This document shows, in pieces, positions 8,744 to 18,187 of a stretch of DNA of 64,000 nt. The stretch is from Staphylococcus sp. NAM3COL9. Lineage in GTDB: Bacteria; Bacillota; Bacilli; Staphylococcales; Staphylococcaceae. The position numbers were made by a program, and so were the translations under genes. The stretch spans positions 510,141-574,140 of the forward strand of contig NZ_LGPC01000016.1 of the NCBI RefSeq assembly GCF_001431205.1. The letters are read 5' to 3'. Within the stretch, counting starts at the first letter, position 1. Each line of letters begins with the position of its first letter. The notes below the pieces were generated by a model. The model made no database searches and was not told the DNA's origin. It saw nothing but the letters and a program-made list of their open reading frames with translations.

Positions 8744-9823
8744 TTAGCACCACAACGCAATTTGTAATTTCAATGCCTCAGAATACTTTTTAGGGTTCAA
8801 GCCTGTAGCTGTTTTACATTTTTCTAATCTATATAACAGCGTATTTCTATGAATATATAAATACTTTGCCGTTTGTGAAATATTCAAATTGTTGTAAAAA
8901 AAAATTTTCAATGTTGCAATACTTTGTTCATCTAAATCTCCTAATATTCTTTTTTTGAATCTTTCTCTAATTTCACTGTCGATTTGATATAACAGTGTTT
9001 TTTCTTCTACTTCTTCAAATGAGACGAGTGGTGCTGATTTCTCATTTAACATAAATACAAGTTCACATTCTTCATACGCTTTTTTAAAATCATTTAAATT
9101 CGTAAATACAAGGCTTGAGGTCATTTGTACTTCCAATTGTAAGCCTTTAAACATTTGGTGAATTTGCTTTATTTTCACGTCTAATACGCACTGGTCTTCA
9201 TCAGTAGCAAGAATGACGATACGATTATGATTCGTGAATGCAATGATAAAGGAACTAGGGTCAATCTTACTTGCTAATGTACGCACGATGCTATTCCTAG
9301 AAAACATTTGTTTTTCAATATTAATGATAATGCATTTGCCTAATGTTAATAAATTAGTATTAAGCTGATTTCCCAAATGTTGAATAAATGATTTAGACGG
9401 TTCACTTTTCAACAATTCTTCAATAAATAACTCCTGACTACGTATATTCCCCTCTAATTCGTATGTAAAATAATTTTGATATAACAATAATTCTGTAGAC
9501 ATTTTCACTAAATCTGATACATGTGCGAGTTTTTTAGGATCACCTGTTATACCAATCACACCAACGATATTATCTTGAAAAATAATTGGTAAATTTATGC
9601 CTGGTTGTGTTCCTTCTAATATCGCGCTATCTTCCTTAGATAATATGACAGTTTCTTCTCGTTCTAATACTTTACGTGCACCTTCATGAATTGTCCCTAC
9701 ACGTTTTTTATCAAATGACGCTATGATTTCCCCGTTAAAATTCATGATATTAATATTACTCTGTGTTCTTTTAGCTGTTTCTTCTACAATTAATGTTGCC
9801 ATTTCTTCTGTAATTATATTCAT
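8744..9823 (-). CDS. CdaR-type sugar-diacid/hydroxyacid regulator
   Basis: This 359-residue regulator has an N-terminal sugar-diacid recognition domain (residues about 1-130, with GTQPGINLPIIFQDNIVGVI). A central linker region follows, and the C-terminal PucR-type HTH shows FFYNNLNISQTAKYLYIHRN then LLYRLEK. CdaR proteins activate genes for glycerate, glucarate or galactarate use in response to the hydroxyacid. It is divergent from glycerate kinase and the lar operon, so it is the probable activator of that unit. The ligand is not known. Confidence 0.9.
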   Translation of the reverse strand: MNIITEEMATLIVEETAKRTQSNINIMNFNGEIIASFDKKRVGTIHEGARKVLEREETVILSKEDSAILEGTQPGINLPIIFQDNIVGVIGITGDPKKLAHVSDLVKMSTELLLYQNYFTYELEGNIRSQELFIEELLKSEPSKSFIQHLGNQLNTNLLTLGKCIIINIEKQMFSRNSIVRTLASKIDPSSFIIAFTNHNRIVILATDEDQCVLDVKIKQIHQMFKGLQLEVQMTSSLVFTNLNDFKKAYEECELVFMLNEKSAPLVSFEEVEEKTLLYQIDSEIRERFKKRILGDLDEQSIATLKIFFYNNLNISQTAKYLYIHRNTLLYRLEKCKTATGLNPKKYSEALKLQIALWC

Positions 9824-9927
9824 ATCTTCACCACTTATTATTTTTATACAAAATTATAGATTTATATTTGTATAGTTTAACCCTATACTCAATAAAATAA
9901 AATCGATACAATGAAATAACAATCAAA

Positions 9928-9941
9928 GGAAAGCGTTTACA
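9928..9941 (+). promoter_or_regulatory. cre-like CcpA site before glxK-lar operon
   Basis: GGAAAGCGTTTACA differs from the cre consensus TGNAANCGNTNNCA at the first base only. It lies 15 bases before the GTG of glxK, overlapping the leader, a position suited to catabolite repression. Confidence 0.7.
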
Positions 9942-9956
9942 AAGGGGGAATATCAG

Positions 9957-11087
9957 GTGAAAATTATTTTAGCACCAGATTCATTTAAAGGGAGTATGAC
10001 AGCAACCCAAGTCTCAAAATATATGGCAGACAGCATTACAGAAGTATATCCACAAGCTGACACCCATGCTTTACCCGTTGGTGATGGCGGTGAAGGTACG
10101 ATGGAAGCACTAGTGAATGCCACAAATGGCAGGTTTCATACTGCTATAGTCACAGGTCCTCTTGGCAATCATGTAACTGCTCAATATGGTGTACTCGATG
10201 ACGATACATGTGTGATTGAAATGGCAGAAGCTTCTGGACTAAGGCATTTAGTTGATGACACATTAAATGCTATGACAACAACGACTTATGGAACAGGCGA
10301 ATTAATACATGACGCCTTAAATAAAGGTTACAAAAAGTTTATTTTAGCTATTGGAGGCTCTGCAACAAATGACGCTGGTGCAGGTATGTTACAAGCATTA
10401 GGCGTCAAACTATTAGATGAAAATGGAAAAAGCATCGCCTTTGGAGGGGGTAGTTTGCACCATATTAAGCAAATAGACTTAACACATTTTGACTCTAGAA
10501 TTAAGCAATGTGAATTTATTATTGCGACGGATGTTCAAAATCCTTTAATAGGTCCTGATGGCGCTTCACGTGTTTTTGGTAAACAAAAAGGCGCCTCAGA
10601 AGATGATATTAAACAACTTGATGCCAATCTCACGCATTGGGCAAACCTTGTAGAAAGTAGTATAAATATTAGCCTTCATGATTTTCCAGGAGCTGGTGCA
10701 GCTGGTGGTCTAGGTGGTGCCTTCAAAGCATTTTTACCTAGTCATTTTGAAGATGGTATTCAAGTAGTAATAAAACATACGAAATTAGAACAGCTTTTAC
10801 CAAATGCAGATCTAGTGATTACTGGTGAAGGCAGAATTGATTTTCAAACTTTTTATGGCAAGACACCTATGGGCATTGCAAAATGCGCAAAACAATTTGA
10901 TGTCCCTGTCATCTTTATCGGAGGCTCTGTCGAAATTGACATAGACCAATTTGATGAGGATGGTTTAGTAAGTGCTTTTAGTTTAACCGATGGCCCATTG
11001 TCACTGGCAGACACGATAGCAAATTCGGAAAAATTAATAAAAAAAACAACTAAGAACATCATAAGAACATTTTTCCATAACCACTAG
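9957..11087 (+). CDS. glxK: Glycerate kinase (GK-I family)
   Basis: It phosphorylates D-glycerate to 2-phosphoglycerate, feeding lower glycolysis. The GTG start at 9957 follows AAGGGGG with an 8-base gap. The 376 residues show the family signature throughout: ILAPDSFKGSMTA at the N-terminus, LPVGDGGEGTMEAL, ILAIGGSATNDAGAGMLQALG, and GAGAAGGLGGAFKAFL. It is the first gene of a run with a KdgT-type permease and larA-E-B-C, 23 bases before the permease. Its presence makes D-glycerate, or something racemised to it, a likely pathway intermediate. Confidence 0.93.
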   Translation: MKIILAPDSFKGSMTATQVSKYMADSITEVYPQADTHALPVGDGGEGTMEALVNATNGRFHTAIVTGPLGNHVTAQYGVLDDDTCVIEMAEASGLRHLVDDTLNAMTTTTYGTGELIHDALNKGYKKFILAIGGSATNDAGAGMLQALGVKLLDENGKSIAFGGGSLHHIKQIDLTHFDSRIKQCEFIIATDVQNPLIGPDGASRVFGKQKGASEDDIKQLDANLTHWANLVESSINISLHDFPGAGAAGGLGGAFKAFLPSHFEDGIQVVIKHTKLEQLLPNADLVITGEGRIDFQTFYGKTPMGIAKCAKQFDVPVIFIGGSVEIDIDQFDEDGLVSAFSLTDGPLSLADTIANSEKLIKKTTKNIIRTFFHNH

Positions 11088-11110
11088 CATAATTAAGGGG
11101 ATGTTTCGTT

Positions 11111-12274
11111 ATGAGAATTAAAGATACAATTGAAAAAGTACCTGGTGGTTTGATGGTTGTTCCGTTATTATTAGGCGCTGCAATCAACACGATTGATCAA
11201 TTACATTTGAATTTTATTACGAATGGTTTGAAATTTTTAGGCGCTCCAAAGACTGAAGAAGGACATTATGAGATGTTGCAAATTGGGGGATTTTCTCAGG
11301 ATTTATTCAAAGATAGCGCACTCGTGTTAATTGCCCTATTTATATTTTGTGTAGGAAGCCAAATGAACTTGAAAATTGGTGGCAAAGCGTTGAAAAAAGG
11401 CATGATATTAACATCAACGAAATATTTTTCGGGTTTAGGCGTTGGTCTATTACTTGGAGCTATTTTCGATCCATGGACAGGGTTATTTGGTTTATCTACA
11501 ATCGCTATTATTGCAGCAATGACCAATAGTAACAGCGGGATGTATGCTGCTCTAACAAGTGCATATGGCAATCGTTCTGATATTGGTGGTTTATCTATAT
11601 TAGCTATCAATGATGGTCCTTTACTGACATTAATTTCTTTAGGATTTATCGGTACGAATTTTCCAGTCATTTCTTTTGTTTCTGTGTTATTACCACTCGC
11701 AATAGGTATGCTCTTAGGTAACTTAGATCCTAAAATCGCAAAATTTTTACGACCAGGAGAATCATTACTTATACCCTTCTTTGCCTTTTCATTAGGCGCA
11801 GGAATGAATTTAGCTGAATTCTTTAATTTCTCAGTATTATCTGGTGGGCTCACATTGGCATTACTTACATTTGTCTGTACTACTGTGACTGGCGTAATTG
11901 CTTTCAAACTATTTAAAGAAAAAAGTGTTATAGGCCCTATTTCAGAATCTTCTACTGCAGGTAACGCCGTTTCTACACCCGCTGCAGTTGTCGCAGCCGC
12001 TTCAACTGCTTTAGCTAGTGGTAATTTGAGCCAAAGTGAATTTGCAATGATAGAAAAAATAGCACCTATCGCGACAGCTCAAATTTCAGTTTCTGCTATT
12101 ACTACAGCGATTTTATGTCCAATTGCTGTTATCATGGTAGATAAATACCAGAAACGCAAAGGCATTGATGGCACTCAAGAACATTTTAAAACAGATCAAA
12201 AAGCATTTTCTAAGTTGAAATCAGCCACAAATACGGCTGATTATGAAAGCGCTTTAAATAAGAAGGAGGACTAA
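11111..12274 (+). CDS. KdgT-type 2-keto-3-deoxygluconate/hydroxyacid permease
   Basis: This 387-residue membrane protein begins IKDTIEKVPGGLMVVPLLLGA, the signature start of the KdgT family of proton-coupled 2-keto-3-deoxygluconate permeases. Further family stretches are AAMTNSNSGMYAAL, the GNLDP loop and IPFFAFSLG. About ten membrane segments are visible. It lies between glycerate kinase and larA, two bases before larA, so the natural cargo is likely the 2-hydroxyacid handled by this operon rather than KDG itself. That substrate is an inference. Confidence 0.87.
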   Translation: MRIKDTIEKVPGGLMVVPLLLGAAINTIDQLHLNFITNGLKFLGAPKTEEGHYEMLQIGGFSQDLFKDSALVLIALFIFCVGSQMNLKIGGKALKKGMILTSTKYFSGLGVGLLLGAIFDPWTGLFGLSTIAIIAAMTNSNSGMYAALTSAYGNRSDIGGLSILAINDGPLLTLISLGFIGTNFPVISFVSVLLPLAIGMLLGNLDPKIAKFLRPGESLLIPFFAFSLGAGMNLAEFFNFSVLSGGLTLALLTFVCTTVTGVIAFKLFKEKSVIGPISESSTAGNAVSTPAAVVAAASTALASGNLSQSEFAMIEKIAPIATAQISVSAITTAILCPIAVIMVDKYQKRKGIDGTQEHFKTDQKAFSKLKSATNTADYESALNKKED

Positions 12275-12276
12275 CT

Positions 12277-13539
12277 TTGAAAACTACAATTTTATACGGC
12301 AAATCAAATGTTGAAGTTGACTTACCCGAACAAAGCGTTCTAATTGAACCCAAAAACATTGATCCACTTGAAGACCATGTGACCGCCATACGTACAGCAT
12401 TAAACAATCCAATTGGCTCCGAACCATTACAAGACATGGTAAGTGCTAACCAAACTGTATCAATTGTTATTAGTGACATCACACGACCGACACCCAACCA
12501 CATTCTCGTACCATTACTTATAGAAACATTAACCCACGTACCTTTAGAAAACTTTGTAATTATTAATGGTACAGGTACACATCGCGATCAAACGCGAGAA
12601 GAACTTGTACAAATGCTTGGTGAAGATATAGTGAGAAAAGTGAAAATTGTACATAATCATTGTAATGATAAGGATACACTTAAAAAAGTTGGCCATAGTC
12701 AATATGGTTGTGATGTATACCTGAACAGGGATTATGTTGAATCTGATTTTAAAATTGTAACGGGTTTTATCGAACCTCACTTCTTCGCTGGCTTCTCTGG
12801 TGGCCCTAAAGGGATTATGCCTGGGATTGCTGGCTTAGAAACAATCATGACCTTTCATAACGCTAAAATGATTGGCGATATACGCTCAACTTGGGGCAAT
12901 ATGAAAGATAATCCTGTTCAAAATATGACCCGGGAAATCAATGCAATGTGTAAACCAGACTTTATGCTCAACGTCACGTTGAATAAAGATAAAGCTATTA
13001 CCGAAGTGTTTGCTGGTGAATTATATGAAGCTCATGATAAAGGTTGTGAATATGCGAAAGCACACGCTATGTTCAAGTGTGATAACCGTTTTGATGTCGT
13101 GATTGCTTCTAACTCAGGCTATCCTTTAGATCAAAACTTATATCAAACAGTTAAAGGCATGAGTGCAGCACACAAAGTTGTTAAAGAAGGTGGCAATATT
13201 ATTATGTTGTCTGAATGTAGCGATGGCTATCCTAATCATGGTAATTATGCAGAGATACTAAAAATGGCTGACTCCCCTCAAGGGCTTGTCGACATGATCA
13301 GCGATCCTAACTTCGCGATGCTTGACCAATGGCAAGTACAAAAACAAGCAGTAATCCAAACTTTTGCTGATGTTTATTTATATTCTAAACTCAGTGACCA
13401 ACAAACCAAAGATGCCATGCTGCATCCAGCACATAATATTAATGAAACACTTAAAGTATTAGAAGATAAATATGGAAAAGATATGACGATAGGTGTTATG
13501 CCACTCGGACCACTTACTATCCCATATGTAGAATTATAA
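12277..13539 (+). CDS. larA: LarA-family nickel-pincer racemase
   Basis: LarA enzymes racemise or epimerise 2-hydroxyacids with a nickel-pincer nucleotide cofactor. The TTG start at 12277 follows AAGGAGG by 8 bases. Of 420 residues, the key ones line up with Lactobacillus plantarum LarA with a constant offset of six: His102 (GTGTHRDQT), His168 (IEPHFFAGFSGG), Lys178 (GGPKGIMPG, the pincer lysine) and His194 (FHNAKM). SDITRPTP near residue 66 is also typical. The enzyme should therefore carry the cofactor. Whether the substrate is lactate or another hydroxyacid is open: the neighbours are glycerate kinase and a sugar-acid permease. Confidence 0.93.
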   Translation: MKTTILYGKSNVEVDLPEQSVLIEPKNIDPLEDHVTAIRTALNNPIGSEPLQDMVSANQTVSIVISDITRPTPNHILVPLLIETLTHVPLENFVIINGTGTHRDQTREELVQMLGEDIVRKVKIVHNHCNDKDTLKKVGHSQYGCDVYLNRDYVESDFKIVTGFIEPHFFAGFSGGPKGIMPGIAGLETIMTFHNAKMIGDIRSTWGNMKDNPVQNMTREINAMCKPDFMLNVTLNKDKAITEVFAGELYEAHDKGCEYAKAHAMFKCDNRFDVVIASNSGYPLDQNLYQTVKGMSAAHKVVKEGGNIIMLSECSDGYPNHGNYAEILKMADSPQGLVDMISDPNFAMLDQWQVQKQAVIQTFADVYLYSKLSDQQTKDAMLHPAHNINETLKVLEDKYGKDMTIGVMPLGPLTIPYVEL

Positions 13540-13555
13540 TTTAGGAGGAATCATT

Positions 13556-14380
13556 ATGTTAACTGAAGTATTAACTAAAGAACAACAATTAGAACGTGTA
13601 TTAAAAGATATGAATCGTGTAATCGTCGCTTTTTCAGGTGGTGTAGATAGTAGCTTTGTATTAAAGAAAGCCATCGATGTACTCGGCACTGACAATGTAA
13701 AAGCAGTTATTGTAAAATCCGAGTTATTTAGAAATGAAGAATTTAAACAAGCCCTTCGTTTAGGTGAATTACTAAATGCCAACGTGATAGAAACTGAAAT
13801 TGAAGAATTAAAAGATCCAGATATTGTTAAAAACACTCCTAGTAGTTGGTATTACAGTAAGCGTTTATTATATTCAAAACTTGAGCGCTTGAGAGTAATC
13901 TACAATTCCAACTATGTTCTCGATGGTATGATTATGGATGATTTAAATGACTTCAGACCTGGACTCAAAGCAAGAACTGAATTCAGTGTTAGAAGTGTGC
14001 TACAAGAAGTTGAATTATATAAATCTGAAATTAGAGAACTAAGTAAATCCAATGACCTGCCTGTATGGAATAAACCTGCATTGTGTAGTTTGGCCTCTCG
14101 AATTCCTTATGGTGAACCTTTAAATTTCACAAAGGTTAATAAAGTAAACGAAGCTGAAAAATTTATTTTAAACTTAAATATTAATCATGTCAGAGTACGC
14201 TATCATAATAATATCGCAAGAATAGAAGTAGATGGCACAGATATCCCTGTAGTGATTCAATATAAAAATCAAATCACACTTCGCTTGAAAGAACTTGGTT
14301 TTGATTATGTAACCATTGATTTAGAGGGTTATCGTACAGGCAGCATGAATGAAGTCATCAATACACAAGATGAGATTTAA
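13556..14380 (+). CDS. larE: LarE, sulfur-donating cofactor synthesis enzyme
   Basis: LarE adenylates the pyridinium dicarboxylate intermediate and donates sulfur to form the thiocarboxylates of the nickel-pincer cofactor. TTTAGGAGG precedes the ATG. The 274-residue protein has a PP-loop (VAFSGGVDSSFVLKKA, residues 24-39) and the sacrificial-cysteine motif KPALCSLASRIPYGE with Cys177, one residue from Cys176 of L. plantarum LarE. It is therefore of the single-cysteine, self-sacrificing type rather than the [4Fe-4S] type, although I only looked for this one cysteine in its motif. Confidence 0.94.
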   Translation: MLTEVLTKEQQLERVLKDMNRVIVAFSGGVDSSFVLKKAIDVLGTDNVKAVIVKSELFRNEEFKQALRLGELLNANVIETEIEELKDPDIVKNTPSSWYYSKRLLYSKLERLRVIYNSNYVLDGMIMDDLNDFRPGLKARTEFSVRSVLQEVELYKSEIRELSKSNDLPVWNKPALCSLASRIPYGEPLNFTKVNKVNEAEKFILNLNINHVRVRYHNNIARIEVDGTDIPVVIQYKNQITLRLKELGFDYVTIDLEGYRTGSMNEVINTQDEI

Positions 14381-14401
14381 CAAAATAAAGGTGGTCTAAC
14401 T

Positions 14402-15160
14402 ATGACTGAAAACAAAGACCCAATAGAGTCATTACTTCTAGCGGTTAAAGAAAATGAGCTTTCCATTACAGAAGCAAAAGATAAATTAAGTCATTATGAT
14501 GAATTAGGTTTTGCAAAAATTGATTTACACAGAACAAAACGCCAAGGATTTCCTGAAGTTATATTTGGTGAAGGGAAAACTGTAGCGCAATTAGACGAAA
14601 TCGTACACGCTTTAATAAAGCATAATGAAATTATATTAATTACTAGAATTGATCCATTTAAAGCAGATGATATCATTGGCAAGTATCCACAACTTGAATA
14701 TCATGAGACAGCACGTATCGTATGTACACCTGTTAATAAAATTAATAAAACGGAACATTTTGCAGCGATTATTTGCGCCGGTACATCTGACCTACCAGTA
14801 GCTGAAGAAGCGGCTATTACAGCTGAAGTTATGGGGATTTCAGTACAACGCTTTTATGATGTAGGCGTTTCTGGTATCCATCGTCTTTTTTCACATATCG
14901 TAGCAATTCGTCAAAGTAAGGTGTCAGTAGTTATTGCTGGTATGGAGGGCGCGCTGTCTAGTGTAGTCGCCGGCTTAGTTGATCATCCAGTCTTTTCAAT
15001 ACCTACGAGTGTTGGTTACGGCGCCAATTTAAATGGTGTTACCACGTTATTATCTATGGTTAATTCTTGTGCACCTGGCACAAGTGTGCTTAACATTGAT
15101 AATGGATTTGGTGGTGGCTATAATGCCGCAATGATTATAAAAATGATTGAAAATGCTTAG
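14402..15160 (+). CDS. larB: LarB, NaAD carboxylase/hydrolase for the pincer cofactor
   Basis: LarB carboxylates the pyridinium ring of nicotinic acid adenine dinucleotide and hydrolyses its phosphoanhydride, the first step of cofactor synthesis. The 252-residue protein shows a C-terminal PurE-like domain: IICAGTSDLPVAEEAAITAE, VIAGMEGALSSVVAGLVDHP, and SIPTSVGYGANLNG. The N-terminal FPEVIFGEGKT is also characteristic. It sits between larE and larC with short gaps and its own ribosome site. Confidence 0.93.
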   Translation: MTENKDPIESLLLAVKENELSITEAKDKLSHYDELGFAKIDLHRTKRQGFPEVIFGEGKTVAQLDEIVHALIKHNEIILITRIDPFKADDIIGKYPQLEYHETARIVCTPVNKINKTEHFAAIICAGTSDLPVAEEAAITAEVMGISVQRFYDVGVSGIHRLFSHIVAIRQSKVSVVIAGMEGALSSVVAGLVDHPVFSIPTSVGYGANLNGVTTLLSMVNSCAPGTSVLNIDNGFGGGYNAAMIIKMIENA

Positions 15161-15176
15161 AACGGAGTGAAACATT

Positions 15177-16355
15177 ATGTCCAAAGCGATTTATCTTGAT
15201 TGCCACGCTGGTATTGCTGGAGATATGTTATTGTCTTCTCTTGTAGATTTAGGTGCAGATGTCACCTTTATTGAATCACAATTAAAAACATTACCGCTCA
15301 ATCATTTTAAACTAAACTTCTCAACTCAAAACAAGCAAGGTATTCAAGCTATGGCACTTAAAATTGATTTTGAAGAAGCACATCATCATAGAAAAGCGTC
15401 AGATATCTTTAAGATGATCAAAGAGAGTAACTTGTCAAGCAGAGTGAAAGAGAGAAGCCTCCGGGTGTTTGACGTGATTGCACATGCAGAAGCTAAAATT
15501 CACGGTATGCCTGTTGAAGATGTTCACTTTCATGAAGTTGGCGCTATGGACTCTATCATTGATATTATTGGCGGATGTCTTGCACTAGAAGATTTAGCTA
15601 TTGATGAACTCTATGCCTCACCTATTCCAACTGGTAACGGTAAAATCAATATTGCACACGGTGTCTATCCAGTGCCTGCGCCAGCGACTGCTGAAATACT
15701 CAAAGGCATTCCGCTTGCTTCATTTGATGTTAACAGTGAATTGACAACACCAACTGGTGCTGGTTTTATTAAAGCATTAGTTTCGGAAATCGGTCCTTTA
15801 CCTGCAGTAACCATGGAACAAATAGGTTATGGTTGTGGCACAAAAGATTTCGATTTCCCCAATGTTGTACGAACAATTCAATATACAGTAAAAGAAAACA
15901 CGCCGACACAAGTTCAAGTGATAGAGTGTCAGATTGATGATATGACACCAGAGATGCTCGGTTTCTTTATCGAACAAGTACTGGATGAGGGTGCGCTAGA
16001 TGCTTACTTCACTCCAATTATGATGAAAAAAAGCAGACCCGCCACACAACTTACAGTGATTAGTAAATTTGATGATGCACAATATTTTGAAGACTATATG
16101 CTTAAAAATACAACCTCTTTAGGCGTAAGAAGTTATGCAGTCAATCGAAAAATTCTCCATCGTCAGTTTCAAACTATTCACACAAAGTATGGTGCTATAT
16201 TAGTGAAACTAGGCATGATGCATAATAAAATCATCAAAGTGAAACCGGAATTTGAAGATGTAAAAAATGCAGCAATTCAATCTGACAAAACTTTCTCAAC
16301 TGTATACAATGAAATACAGCACGAAGTTCATAACCACATTAAAATAGACGAATAA
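15177..16355 (+). CDS. larC: LarC, nickel insertase (single uninterrupted ORF)
   Basis: LarC is the CTP-dependent cyclometallase that inserts nickel into the pincer cofactor. The 392-residue product begins YLDCHAGIAGDMLLSSL, has a histidine patch (EEAHHHRKASD, about residue 64), then VHFHEVGAMDSIIDIIGG and TPTGAGFIKAL. In its C-terminal half it has QIDDMTPEMLGFFIEQV. In L. plantarum, larC is split into larC1/larC2 and joined by programmed frameshifting, while here both halves are one continuous frame. It is the last gene of the operon. Confidence 0.94.
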   Translation: MSKAIYLDCHAGIAGDMLLSSLVDLGADVTFIESQLKTLPLNHFKLNFSTQNKQGIQAMALKIDFEEAHHHRKASDIFKMIKESNLSSRVKERSLRVFDVIAHAEAKIHGMPVEDVHFHEVGAMDSIIDIIGGCLALEDLAIDELYASPIPTGNGKINIAHGVYPVPAPATAEILKGIPLASFDVNSELTTPTGAGFIKALVSEIGPLPAVTMEQIGYGCGTKDFDFPNVVRTIQYTVKENTPTQVQVIECQIDDMTPEMLGFFIEQVLDEGALDAYFTPIMMKKSRPATQLTVISKFDDAQYFEDYMLKNTTSLGVRSYAVNRKILHRQFQTIHTKYGAILVKLGMMHNKIIKVKPEFEDVKNAAIQSDKTFSTVYNEIQHEVHNHIKIDE

Positions 16356-16452
16356 AATAATCTATCACGAGCTAAAGAGTACAGGGTGAGGCTATTCCCG
16401 CGGAAAGTATGCACAAAAACTGCTGTAAAATTAAAAACTCTATTGATAGCAT

Positions 16453-16493
16453 AAAATCCAGTACTCACACTTAAGTGAAATACTGGATTTTTA
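16453..16493. terminator. Terminator between lar operon and converging oxidoreductase
   Basis: AAAATCCAGTA pairs with TACTGGATTTTT around the inner CACTTAAGTG. The A- and T-tails on the two sides make it usable from both directions. Confidence 0.82.
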
Positions 16494-16501
16494 TTGCTTC
16501 A

Positions 16502-17491
16502 TTATATTAAAGAAGGACCTACTTTAATATTTGCACTATCTAATGCAAGCTCGAGTACTTCAATGACTTGAATACTATGATCTAATTTTTCTGCTGCTAA
16601 ATCGAATTTTTTATCATTAATAATCTGAACCATCTTCACAAATTCTTCATACATACGATGTTTTTGTTGATTAACTTGATATGATTGCGTACCACCTTGG
16701 TTAAATGTAATATCAAATGCTTTTAATTCATTTGTTGGACCTTTAATATGAATTGTTGCATTTTCACCTTGAATGTAAGACTGATTATCAGAACTAGAGT
16801 CTTTTGCACCAATACAAACAACTTTCATATCATCATAATCAAGATTTAAGATCCCAGATGTATCAATATTTTTTTTAACGTTAGCAAAATAAGCAACCCC
16901 TTTAGGCATCCCGAAGAGTCCAACTGCTAAATGGATATTGTATACATTGATATCCATGAGTGCGCCTCCGCCCTTCTCAGGGTCGAAAGCAGGTTGAATG
17001 ATGCCTTTTTTGAAATTATCATATCTTGAAGAGTACTGTGAATAATTAAATTGAGCTATTTTACATTTACCTATTTCACTAACAGATTGTTTCAACACAT
17101 CATAATTACTCAAATAAAGATTAGTAATAGCTTCGATAATAATCACATTATGCGCTTCAGCCAATGCTTTTAATGTTGTTAATTCTTCTTTAGTTAAAGT
17201 AAATGGTTTTTCACATATTACATGCTTCTGTTGCTCAATTGCTTTGCGTGCATAATCAAAATGCAGATGGTTTGGCACAGCTAAATAAATCGTATTCATG
17301 CCCTCATCTTGAAGAAACTGATCATAGTCCGTGAAAATGGCTTTAATATTAAACTGTTTTTGTAAATTTTCTACGTTTTCCGGATTTTTTCCTGTTGAAA
17401 CAATGCTATGAAACTCAATGTCTGCAATTTCTTCCATGACTGGTAATGCTTCTTTGACGATCTTGCCTGCCCCTACGATACCTAATTTCAT
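16502..17491 (-). CDS. Gfo/Idh/MocA-family oxidoreductase
   Basis: This 329-residue NAD(P)-dependent dehydrogenase is of the Gfo/Idh/MocA type. The Rossmann start is KLGIVGAGKIVKEALP, followed by TIYLAVPNHLHFDYARKAIE and the conserved HVICEKPFT with the family lysine near residue 94. The C-terminal domain begins around GGALMDINVYNIHLAVGLFG. These enzymes oxidise sugars, inositols or related polyols, and the sequence does not tell which. It stands alone, convergent with the lar operon, with no sugar transporter nearby. Confidence 0.88.
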   Translation of the reverse strand: MKLGIVGAGKIVKEALPVMEEIADIEFHSIVSTGKNPENVENLQKQFNIKAIFTDYDQFLQDEGMNTIYLAVPNHLHFDYARKAIEQQKHVICEKPFTLTKEELTTLKALAEAHNVIIIEAITNLYLSNYDVLKQSVSEIGKCKIAQFNYSQYSSRYDNFKKGIIQPAFDPEKGGGALMDINVYNIHLAVGLFGMPKGVAYFANVKKNIDTSGILNLDYDDMKVVCIGAKDSSSDNQSYIQGENATIHIKGPTNELKAFDITFNQGGTQSYQVNQQKHRMYEEFVKMVQIINDKKFDLAAEKLDHSIQVIEVLELALDSANIKVGPSLI

Positions 17492-17667
17492 GTTTGTCTC
17501 TCCTTCTCGCTTAATCTAAATTATGATGTATTATCATTTGTTGCCATATTAAATTGTTGATAGCTATTTAAAATCCATTCAATATACCATTATATTTGAA
17601 TTCATCATGCAATTCAAAATCTACACGCTTGATACAATTCGTATTTTGTTTTGAAAATGTCACCCGT

Positions 17668-17691
17668 GGTAAACAATTACTATACAGGTAT
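17668..17691 (+). promoter_or_regulatory. Possible sigma-B promoter
   Basis: GGTAAA, 12 bases, then AGGTAT is a partial match to the sigma-B consensus GTTTAA-N12-15-GGGTAT. It lies about 45 bases before the gene at 17738. The downstream YflT-type gene belongs to a family known as sigma-B dependent in Bacillus subtilis, which supports the reading but does not prove it. Confidence 0.35.
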
Positions 17692-17737
17692 AACATAAAA
17701 TTATTTTTTATATACTTTAAATGAAGGAGGCATTTTT

Positions 17738-18163
17738 GTGTCCATATTTTATTTTTTAATATTTATAGTCATCGTTTTAATTATCTATTTCATTTTCCGA
17801 AAAAATTATAAAAAAGAAGCTGCAATTAATAAAAGAAAGCGTAAACGCGAAAAAAGAGTAGAAAACTATATTAACGAAGCTTTTAAAATAGAAAATTTAG
17901 AAGATATTAAAGAAAGTAAAACAACAATTGCTTTGGTTTATCCTAAAGAAACATTAGATGTTGAACCTGAACAAGTCGTACAAGTAGAAAATCCAAGTGA
18001 AGAAAAAGTCGCAACAGAATTTGAAATGCCTGAAGGTATTAAAAGAGAAGAACTATATGACTTTTCTCTTAAACACACTAAATTTTATATCGCACATGAC
18101 CGTTACAAACGTCTTAAAACGGTTGCTGAAAATGAAAAAACAAGTAACGGCATTATAAAATAA
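17738..18163 (+). CDS. Small membrane-anchored protein of unknown function
   Basis: The GTG start follows GAAGGAGG. The 141-residue product has one N-terminal membrane segment (residues 3-20), then a very basic stretch (about residues 22-44, rich in K and R) and a long charged cytoplasmic part ending FSLKHTKFYIAHDRYKRLKTV. No known enzyme motif is visible. It lies 24 bases before a YflT-type stress gene and probably shares its promoter. Confidence 0.8.
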   Translation: MSIFYFLIFIVIVLIIYFIFRKNYKKEAAINKRKRKREKRVENYINEAFKIENLEDIKESKTTIALVYPKETLDVEPEQVVQVENPSEEKVATEFEMPEGIKREELYDFSLKHTKFYIAHDRYKRLKTVAENEKTSNGIIK

Positions 18164-18187
18164 TTCAATTGTTAAAGGAGTATGTAT

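Noticed and set aside
11296..11907. A 203-residue open frame antisense to the KdgT-type permease
   Set aside because: It lies fully inside a clear membrane-protein gene, has no ribosome site and its composition is the usual shadow of hydrophobic codons.
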